Both the position numbers and the translations under genes were made by a program. A DNA stretch of 64,000 nucleotides. Source: Molossus alvarezi. Lineage: Eukaryota > Chordata > Mammalia > Chiroptera > Molossidae. Numbering within the stretch: the first letter of the stretch is position 1; each line of letters starts with the position of its first letter. This document shows positions 54,271 to 64,000 of the stretch, in pieces. Location of the stretch: positions 26,272,488 through 26,336,487 of the forward strand of contig CM073898.1 of assembly GCA_037176705.1 (NCBI GenBank), written 5' to 3'. Under the pieces are notes generated by a model. The model saw only the letters and a program-made list of their open reading frames with translations. It was not told the DNA's origin and did not search any database.

Positions 54271-54520
54271 CTTTCTTTTTTATCCTCACCCGAGGACATT
54301 TTTCCATTTTTTGTTCAGAGAGAGCGGGAGGGAGAGAGAGGAAGAGAGAGAGAGAGAGAAACATCGACGTGAAGGGACACATTGAGTGGCTGCCACCCGC
54401 ACGACCAACCAGGGCCAGGGACAAACTGCAACCGAGGTACGTGCCCTTAGCGGGAACCGAACCCGGGTCTCTCTGGACCGCAGGCCGACTCTCCAACCGC
54501 TGAGCCAAACCGGCCAGGGC
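54271..54520 (-). mobile_element. VES SINE, young type, - strand
   Basis: Perfect 16-bp duplication tattgacaatttcttt at 54255-54270 and 54521-54536. Intact hairpin tcctcacccgagga at 54283-54296 (+), complete head. With the copy at 33043 it is the best-preserved in the window. Confidence 0.97.
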
Positions 54521-54599
54521 TATTGACAATTTCTTTAGTTCTTAAAAGCATTTGATGTGTATACTTAGATATTAAAATACAAATGATTTAGATTGTAAA

Positions 54600-54700
54600 A
54601 TCTTTGAGGAAGGGATGGCTTTATTAATCTGGGCACCCCTAGAGAGCACACTGGCTTGCCCGTGGAAGGCTCTCAATAAATACATGCTGAATTGAATGGA
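54600..54700 (+). repeat. L2 3' terminus-like
   Basis: 'atctttgaggaagggatggc' and 'aggctctcaataaatacatg' with 'ctgaattgaatgg' fit the L2 3' end in sense. Short and diverged. Confidence 0.5.
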
Positions 54701-57700
54701 ATATAGTCAAATGGGAGGTCACTCTCTAAAGAAGTCCCCCTCAGCTAGGAAGAATTGCTATAACTACCATATCAGCAGGGGCCTTTGTCATCCAGATATG
54801 AGGATAAGGGTAGCAAACCAAGGCCAATGGAGGGCATTTAAGGGGATAGGAGGACCCCAAAGATAAAATTCCTTACAACTTTGCAGTTGAGTGGGGTTGG
54901 TGGTGAACCAGGGACCCTTCTCCCCAGAAGATCAGGAGCCACTGCTATATACCAACCAGTTCAACTGCCAACTTCTCCAAAATGCACCCCACCCCCCCCA
55001 CCGCCAGGCTTTTGCTTATACTGTTTGGATCCCTTTTCTCTTCCTTTTTTTTTTTAAAGCTAAGCTTGATGCTACATCTTCCATGATGCTCTCTCCTGCC
55101 TTCCTTATACCCCTTTACTTACCCAATATTTTATACCTTTATTATTTATTTATTCATTCATAAATATCTATTGAGGCCGTGGCAATGTGTCAGTTAATAT
55201 GACAAGGTCCCAGTCTTTGAGAAACTTTCGGTTTAATGGGAGGTAATGGTGATGGTGCTGGATTGTTCAGAGAGACATATCAAGGATGACAAAACAATGT
55301 GACATATAAAAAGGAAAGGAAGGCAACTGGGTCTGGCATCTCGTAGGCACTTAATAAACAAGGTTGAATAAATGAACTTATTCTGAAGTCGAGTGAGCAT
55401 TTTCTGTGTTTTGGCTTCTCATTTTCCTTGGAGCATCTTTGCCAAGAAGGTCTTCTCTGCCTTCTGAGGCCCACCTCTTTGTGGTAGACATACTGTTTGT
55501 AAGCACCACAGAGGTTTGATGAACTTCTGCTCATACAGCTCAGCATAGTACCTTAGAAAGAGTAAGGTTTTATACATTTTTCAGAATCAGTTGAACTGTG
55601 GCATTGTGGTAAAACCACAGATACAGACAGTGAAGTCTGTCAAACACATACAATCCAAACAAAGCTGTGCAGATTGTGAAAGAATGAATGTATTTTTATG
55701 GCTGCAACTGCAAAAGCAATGTGGGAAAAACCTGTTGGTCACATACTAATTAAACCACTTACATGCACACACAGTAACCACCTTGAATGATGCTTCTTGA
55801 ACATGCAATCAAGAAAGAGAAAATTATTGCATTTTGTATGTAAACACTGCCTTTAAAATGTTATTTATTCATTAGTGTTTATATCACTGTAGTTTTAATG
55901 TAGCATCAAAATTCAAAAAATGCAATCTTCATGCTTTAATCTATTGAGACAAGTCAATTGCTTTAGTTATGCGATGCATGAAATTATTTTGATGTACAAA
56001 TAGAGTCTAGTATATCCAGTGCTTTTTGAAAAGATGTGCCATGTATTTAATGTATATTTTGAAACACTAGGGTATTTGATGTGATTTTATTTATTTAAAT
56101 ATATTTTGAGCCCATAAAACCATATTATATCTGATAGACCCTTATAATGACCCAGTTGGAAGAGAGTATGGAAATTATTTCTTCAATAAATTTGCTGACT
56201 GAACGAATGACTGAATCTACAATTTTCTTCAATTTACTTGAATGAACTATATTGCTTGAATAAAGTAAAGCCATTTTCTCCTTGCAGTTATGTTCACCTC
56301 ACTCAGACTATTGTTTTAATATTCCTTATCTCTTGTTCCATTTTGTGTATATATTTACTATGAATTATTTTCCTGTAGAGGTTTGCTATTACCTGTCTTT
56401 CCATTTCTTCGTTCGAAGAAAGCTTCCAAAATGTCCCAAACTAGCTAGGATACCCATATTTTGGTATTTCCCCCTTTCATTGTCCTGTAAGCCTTACTGC
56501 TTTCTAGTTGATGTCTATTTATTTTGCCTGTTTTTTTTCAGTGCTTAAAAAAAAAAAAAAAATCACCTTGAAACTCAAACAGATGTGATTTGCAAATAAA
56601 CAAATCCAACCAAGGGGCATATTTTATTTCCTCAGAAACACAGAGTACTGTGCTTTATTGTGAATGGTACTTGGCAGAATAAAATCTGGAGATTTTATTA
56701 AAATGTAGGCTTAATTCTGTCAACACTTCTCCCTTTGTTGGCACGAAGAGCTGAGAGTGGACTGTGCAACTGTCAAACTTACTATATTATGTATTAATCT
56801 CTTTTTCTTTTTGTTGAAGGGTGATAATTCTTTGCTGCCTACAGACATTTTGTGCTGTTTTGAAAATAGATTTTAGCATCCTTGAAAAGCTCTTTCTGAT
56901 ATATATCCACACATCATCAGGCTTGTCGTCCAACAATTTTCTTATTAAAAGTTTGAAATTTAATAATTAAGAATATACTATTTACATTTAATGCTATCAG
57001 TTTTTATAATGGTATGAATTACTTGGCTAAACGAAAAAACAGTGTAGATAAAAGCATGAGACTTGCAGCATCGGCTTAGGAAGTCATCTGGTTTTTTCCT
57101 AAAATAGCTTTGGAATAGGACATAGTACCGGAAATTACTTGGTTGAGCTTCTAGATCACAGATAATATTTGTATCTTTGATCACTCTAGTTTGCTTTATT
57201 GCCCTGTCACTCTAATCAACTTAGATGATACAGATCTTCTGCCTCATAAAATTCAAAATTGAATTAGCCAGGTCGGGAAAAAAATAATCTTAAAAGCTAG
57301 TTTCACAATTTATCATAGGTACAAAATAGTCTTTAAGAAAATTCCTTGATGGAGTGCAGTGAGGCTTCAAGGCACTGACCAGAGAAATAGGGACATACAC
57401 TGGTCTGCGTAAGATGTGAGCAGGACATAGGGAGCATGGCGGTGGAGGAGAGGCCAGAGAAGGAAAGGGAGTAAGGTGGACAGGATGAGGCCAGGGCAGC
57501 AAGCAGCCGGTGAGAGACTGCCGGTGGTGTGGGTGTTAAAGACCTAAGAAGGATGTGTAATACTCAATTCGTTTTTTGGTGCCATCATGTTAAACTCTCC
57601 CCAGCGACCCAAACTTTTAGTAAAACAAATAGACAAAACATAGCTTTGTGACTCAGGTATTTTAGAATTCAAAGAATCAGGATAATGTGATGTGGCAAAG

Positions 57701-60700
57701 GGCAGCACCTTCTCCATGGATCTGAGTAAATTCACCCAAAGCGGGAACCCGGAAGAGTTGCTAAGGGAAACCTCAGTGTGTGTGTCTGTTACCAGGGTTG
57801 TACAGAGGGGGGTGCTGGGTCATCGTAGACATGGGATAGTGATGCCCGCCAACTTCAAATGAAGGTAAAATACTCCAGCTGATAGCTGAGTCCAGCTGAA
57901 TTTCTCTCTCCCATGGAACAATAGATTTATATAAACCAAGTGTCTGATATTTAAGTGCTCATTATTTATTGTTGACAGGTGTAAACATTGTGATCTTGGG
58001 GCAACCCAGGGCAGGTTAAGTAATGAGGATTATAATCTGGGGTTGGGCTCAACATTCTCAAGTTTATATTTTTGGATGCTAAATGTTCTTCTAGTTTAAA
58101 AGACAATTACTTTAAAACAGTGCTAGCACATGGATTCATCATTGATCAGAATTGCTTAAATCTGTTGTCTAGACATTGTATGTAGTTTGTACTGGATGTT
58201 GTATTGGTTGTTTACACTGGATGTAGATTGTACTGTAGATTTCCCAGACTTTTTAGGCTGGGCATACATACTCTTTAAGTCGGCAGCATTTTTCTTAACT
58301 ATGGTGGTGAGTATGGCTTCTTTAAGTAATGGGTCCCTAAAATGGTGAAAGAGCATGTGTGCTGGGCAGGGGTGGGGGATGCTGATACAAACCATGGCTG
58401 TGTGTGTGGGGAGAGAACAGCAGCTGCTGTTAGGGAGAGCTGGGGTTCCTTGAAGGCGACTTGGACTGAGCCTGCAGTGAAGGGAGCTGGAAGACAGCGT
58501 GCGAGAACGAATACCGGAAACCACTGTTAATCCAAACATTCCAGATTGTTCGACACCCTTATGTTTGAAATGTATGGCTCAGTTTTGGTAAGTATTTGCT
58601 ACTTTAAACCGGATATACATGGATTAAACATATGGGAGACATCCATGAACAAAACAAATATTGCTGTCTTTAAAAATACACCTGTGGCATTTATATTCTA
58701 GTTTGGGGGTAAGGGAAGCAAGCAAAGAAATGATCATGATCTATAAGCTACATGGTGTGTAGATGGTGAAAAGTGTTTTAAAAATAGAAGAAGCTGGGGC
58801 AGGTCAGCAGTGCCGGAAAGAGGTGCTTTTACTTTCCACACTTGATGTGTCTTTAAATACTTAGATAAAGCATCATTACAGAGATGATGCCACTCTTGTG
58901 ATGCTCTTTCCATACGAGCTTTGTTTTCTGCTATGTACTGTAGCCAGTACGTGCTCTGCAAAAGGCCAGTGAAGTTAATACCTGTTAGCCACAGGAAAGG
59001 AAAAGGGTTGAGCCTTGATTTTGTCGAGACTGTATGTCCTCTTACCTTTATTCTCATTAGACATTTTACGGCATATAATCTCTGGAACTCCAAAGTTGGC
59101 ATTCTGTTCTGCAGTTTGACTTTACAGAACTGAAAACACAGTTTTCAGAAATCATGCCTGTTCTAGGTGCTGGGAACACGGCAGTGATAAGGCTGAAGGG
59201 GTCCATGGAGCTCACTTTCTGGAAAAGGAAGGAAGTGCCTCTCTAGGTTAATAAGAACGAGGGATCCCGCTCCCGTGGGTTGGGGTTTATTCGAGTGAGA
59301 TTTGACATAGCAGCACACTGTGATGGCAGCGTGGTGCCCGTTGGGAATAGGGGAAGGATACCATCAGCAGTGGGCATTCCTTTTGGACCTATGCCAGGTG
59401 CCACTCTTGTGATGCTTGTCTCTCCTGCTTTTGGTCAATTTATAGGAGTTCTATGAATTTCCAAGGAAACCCTACCCGTTAATCATGAATGCAAAACAAT
59501 GGAAAAGAGAAAAGAGAAGGATATAGGAATTGATCTCATCTAAGAGTCTTCCTCAGATTTTACTTCAATTAATTGCTTGAGATATTTATAAAAATCAGGT
59601 ACATAAATTATTATTTTTTTATGTAAAGCATTTAGAAAGGTTTTAAAAAATTACTTTGGAGACAATGGTGAGAAACTAGTTATTTATAGAAATGCCAAGA
59701 TCTTCATAGACAGGGACTTGAATAATTGAATAATAATTATTATCAATTAACATAAAGGTTCTTATAGGGAGTCCAGTGGGAAAAATTCTTTACTAGTTGC
59801 CACTTGGCTTATTTTTTAAAAGAAGAGTCTTTTTTTTAAATGTACTTGGAGTGGGGAATAGAGCAAACATCGAAAACCAAGGAGAAGGCTCCTCTTTTGG
59901 AAAAATATCCACGAAAAGGGACAGTTCACCTTTAGCCACGTTGCAGCAATGTATGGGAGTCCTCACGTTCTCTTTAGGGGAACTGATACTCATAATAAGA
60001 AAATTATGCAGAACAAACAAGTTTCTGGAGGTCAGGGCCTTCAAGAGATGTGGTCTAGGTTGGTTGATGTTTTATGGCTGCATAGTTTCAGCCACGTTTG
60101 GTTTTTGAAGTGAGAGGAGGAAAAAAAATGTTCTATTTGGACTACCCTGTGTTCTGCTTTCCGCCCTGAATTATTGTGATGGCCTTCTGGTCTGAAGTTT
60201 TATGGCACCAACAGAAAACTTTATTTTACCTAGGCTTCAACATCTGACAGAGGCAAAGCATCCAATCTTACATCCTGGATTAAGTGTGATAAAATACAAC
60301 CTGAGGAACAAATTTAAAAACTAGTGATCATCACTGAAAACAGTTTTTAATGAGCTTTTCCCCTGTTTATTCCACTTGATCACATTAACACTAGCACTTC
60401 CTCCAGAAATGAGATTCTGTGATGTGACATTATTCTTTCCTTCCTTTTTTTTTTCACTGTTCAACAAACATTTCAGTCAATAAATGTCAGAAGGAAATCT
60501 GTAACTAATTCCAAGTTGCTAGGTGCTGCTTCTATGAAAATGAACACAGCTATATATTTTGTGCATGGTGAGGCCCAATTCAATAAAAATATTTAGAAAC
60601 CAAAGAAAATCTTTCCCCTATGTACCCTGGGAAAAGGTGGGTCAGTAGATGGAGTGTTCATGAACTCATTCTAATGATTTTTCCTTTGGAGTTGATGGTA

Positions 60701-63700
60701 TTTATTTAAATACAGGGTTTAATTCAACCAGTTCAACATTTGACAAGAACAATGAAACAATGCAAGGTATTAATTTTTCAGAGTTTATTTTGAGGATATT
60801 TCTTAATAATAGTCTAAGTGAAAATGAGCAATTGTGATAATTATTGTTGAGGCTTGACGAGATAATAGGCAAGCTGCATTGTGAGGACTTACAGGCATGA
60901 GAGGAAAAAAAGGCCTTAGAAAAAAGACGGGTTTGAAAGTTTTAGTATCACTTAGGAGGTTCCTACACTTTATATAAAGGGTCTCAGATCACATGAAGCT
61001 CATGGTACACAATGTCAGTCGTGAGTCAAATGGTGCTATTTATATAAATGATAATATTCCCAATTAGAGATGTCAAGCAAAAGAGATTTACAGTCTTGTA
61101 AGAAACTACCTAAAATGATGAGCTTACTTTAATCTTTCTGTTTAGGCTTCCATTTTTACAGAGGTGGGTATTCTTTGAGGGAATATTCAAATTAACATGT
61201 TCATCTGGAGATATGTGAAGTTAAACTCCCCCACCCACCAAGCATCATTTTTGTTGCTCTTTATTTCTGACCCCTATGGAAATTGGATCCCCTAAATTTT
61301 GGTGATGCCTTGTTTCTCTGGAAGTCTGATAACCCTGTTTCTTATCTCTTCAGTCCTGATCAGAAGGAGATACTGCTTTTTGAAATACAGCATAATGGTT
61401 AGGGTTAGAATTAAGAGAAGATATCCTTTGCACCTCTATTCTTAAAATTGATTTTCTATCAGAGAGGACCTTGGCACTAACATCTTGCTTTCTGTGGTAT
61501 TGATCATATAAACATCTCTGCACTGATCACCATATATGACAGTCATTATTAGGAGACAGTCACAGAACTAAATAAAAGATAGCCTCCCAAACTTGGATTT
61601 CCTTACATTTTGAGTCTCTTCTCCCCTTAGTACAGATACCCTGCCTTTTCCCTGCCATCCTCCCCATAATGCTCTTGATACTAAACTTGGATATTTTTAG
61701 TAAATGAGAGAATAGTGGATAGCAGCAAGCTGGACTTTCAAAATAAGGCTAATTCAGCTGCTAAAACAGGAAAAGATTTTTAAAAACTCAAAAGAAAGTA
61801 ATCTCATAGCACATTGTTTCTGGAGTCATGGTGGTTTCCCAGTTATCAATAGAATGGCATCCCATTTACCAACAGATACTACCCAGTAGTACCTACTGAA
61901 ATCTTCCTGTGTGCTAGGAACTATGCTTAGTCCTTCTCCTTTACATTATCTCACTTATTACTTCAGATAACTATCTAGAATATAGCGCAGAAATTTCAGG
62001 GGTGGGGGGGGGAGAAAGTACTTAGAGGTTATGTTGAGCAGGTATTTAATGCTATACATTTTGCAGCAAGGAGAAGCAGAACAAAATGCATTCTTTGGAG
62101 GTGGGGCAACTGGGTCCCATGAGAAAGGGAGAGGGGAGGGGCCTGGGCCCCTGTGTGCCCACTTACTTATTCCCAAGTTTACAGGCAAATCATTCACTTT
62201 TCCCCTGACAGGAAGGTGTGGGGGGGCAGAGAGGGGACTGATAAAGCCAGGGAAAGTGCAGGTCACTCTCACAGAAATATTGCTGTAGTCTAGGGCATTG
62301 TGACACATTTGTTTGTGGGGTACAAGAAGGGGAGGTTGGGGAGGGAGAAAGCGAGAGCACACAGAAGGCAAATCTTAAGAAAGCTGTAAAACCTATAACT
62401 GGGTTAGAGAGTGGTAAAGAGGATGCCTCAGACATTTCCAGAAATTATTAGGACATAAATAGTAGGAGCAGATACAAACCATTGGGAGAGATAAGGAAGG
62501 AGTATTGGTTAATACAAAATTCAGATGAAATATAATACCTTCTAGTATGTCTGTCCGAACTACATTCCCTTGAAAAATATCAGTTACACAAAAGCACTTT
62601 GTAAAAGGGTGCATTTCTCGGCTAAAATTGAAGAGTAGTTTCAGTCAGAGGCTCAGCTAGGGTTAGAAAAGATAGCACCTCAATCTTTCCATTTTTAAAA
62701 ATACCCCTAAGCTAGCCACTTCAGAAAGAAAAAGATCTATCCTATATTTAAAGACCTCCAGAGAAAGATTTGACATGTCGTCTCAGTAACTGATTTCAGT
62801 ACTTAGCACAAGCTTTTTTCATCAACGAAATTAACTATCATTCAGAACCATAACCAGAATTTCTTAAAAAAAAAACAAAACCAAGTTAATTTGATCTACA
62901 GCTTAAATATCATTTTTTCTCCCAAAAGATAAATACTGTATTATATGAGCTCCATAAGACTGGTGATAAGAAACGCTGTTGAACTCTCAAGCAAACCTCA
63001 CCACAAAATCTAGGGAACTGCAGAAGAAGAAGTGCAGTCTCGCTCTTTGTCATCCTGCTGGGCAGACCTGGTGCAGGTGTGGGATTTATGATGCAGAAGT
63101 GAAGTCTTTGACTTTGTGGAAATCAATGAGAGCAAAATTCAATTTAAACTTTTTATTAAAATAACATAAATTTTAAGATGTGATTTTTTTTTCTGTCACA
63201 GTAAATCATCAAGACTGGTGAGGATTACTGGAGGTAGAATCAGAATTATCATTCAAGGGCATGAATTATACCCTTGAAGGTAAAGCATTGGCTCTTTTGG
63301 GTTCATAAGGAAAAGAAAAGTTGGGTCAAATCTGTATACATAGGCACACCATTCTATCTGTTCATGTCAGCAGTCTCTGGAAACAGTGATTGGTATGGCC
63401 AGTCAGTTACACAGTAATAAGCAGTGATTATTAAAATTACTGACATTTAGAAGCACTGTCCTTTCAAACACTCATACAGCTTGAGAACTGGCAATATTAT
63501 GAAGAATATACACTTGGAGCATGCCATTGAACTAGCCCGGGCTGCTAGCTCCTTCTGAACCCAGCCCTAAAGAAGCAAAACCAAAACAGTCAAGTAAGCT
63601 CCACTGAATTAGTCACTCAACCTAACTTCCCTTATCACTGGCTTTATTATTATTAATTTTTCTTCCTGTTAGAGTACTTTTTCAGAGTAATTTCCACAAT

Positions 63701-64000
63701 CATATACACTATTCCTTATCCCCATTTTTACACAAATGATGGCCTGCTTTACGTACCTTGCTCTTTTCACTAAACAACGTATTTCAGCAATTCAAGACTT
63801 TTTTTTATACTTCAGCACCTTAAATGAAGGTGAGGCCTACAGTCAGTGGCATCTGAGAGCCCCCGTCAGTGAGCGGCGGGCACGGCTCAGTCACTGCTGT
63901 CCGCGCGTGGGGCGGAGCTCCCCACGCCTTGACATCTCAGGCCGCAGACCACTAGAGCACTCTGGGAGAAATGGGAGTCCCAGCTTGTGTCTGAAACGTT

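Larger units (their letters stand above)
51625..64000. other. Upstream flank of THUMPD2, intergenic
   Basis: No gene was recognised. Named elements are VES copies at 52128-52366, 53750-53994 and 54271-54520, a Tigger-like element at about 52733-53040, an L2 tail near 54.6-54.7 kb and L2-like traces near 55.0-55.25, 57.35-57.54 and 59.15-59.23 kb. From 55.3 to 63.8 kb the DNA is AT-rich and mostly unassigned, with only short chance frames (the longest 127 codons, 58156-58539 -). A small GC-rich patch begins near 63.84 kb. Confidence 0.65.

Noticed and set aside
58156..58539. 127-codon - strand frame upstream of THUMPD2
   Set aside because: No recognisable domain, no splice or promoter context, in AT-rich intergenic DNA. 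Most likely chance.
60633..60660. 'gggtcagtagatggagtg', similar to the VES A-box region
   Set aside because: No B box, body, tail or target duplication around it; short chance similarity.
61398..61412. Telomere-like ggttagggttag
   Set aside because: Only two units of TTAGGG. This occurs by chance and does not indicate an interstitial telomere.

Overview
This is mammalian nuclear DNA, almost certainly from a bat. Two host genes are recognisable by their protein sequence: the last exon of TMEM178A on the + strand and the complete ten-exon coding region of THUMPD2 on the - strand. From memory these two genes are also neighbours, tail to tail, on human chromosome 2p22. The bat assignment rests on about 16 copies of the tRNA-derived VES SINE, which begins GCCCTGGCCGGTTTGGCTCA and is typical of yangochiropteran bats. 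Several copies have perfect or near-perfect target-site duplications (TSDs), so the family was recently active. I cannot name the species.

Layout. 1-5974: 3' part of the last TMEM178A intron, with an L1 3' fragment, an MLT1-type LTR and one VES. 5975-6216: last TMEM178A coding exon, with a 3' UTR to about 6.95 kb. About 7-23.5 kb: intergenic DNA between the two convergent genes, made of old repeats (MER5, MIR, many L2 pieces including a long L2 with a decayed RT region at 21.4-22.75 kb), an LTR split by a VES at about 9.2-10.2 kb, and GC-richer unassigned DNA at 18.5-20.5 kb. 23549-51486: THUMPD2, transcribed right to left. About 50.65-51.62 kb: GC-rich CpG island over THUMPD2 exon 1 and its promoter. 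51.65-64 kb: AT-rich upstream flank with three VES copies, a Tigger-like DNA transposon and no gene I recognise.

THUMPD2 reads cleanly. All ten coding exons have AG/GT borders and matching codon phases, giving 541 codons. It is an SAM-dependent guanosine N2-methyltransferase of the THUMP family, known in human to work with TRMT112 on U6 snRNA. TMEM178A is an ER membrane regulator of calcium entry. The two genes have no known functional link; they are neighbours only.

I found no new multi-gene system. The observations most worth a second look are: a 41-residue C-terminal extension of THUMPD2 past the point where I recall the human protein ending; a 38-nt 5' half of tRNA-Lys(CUU) inserted beside a VES within three copies of one target site; a short VES form made only of the tRNA-like part plus an A-rich tail, proven a complete insertion by its TSD; a hairpin at the 3' end of the young VES copies whose stem persists while its loop varies; and an endogenous retrovirus fragment with a primer-binding site matching tRNA-Lys(CUU).
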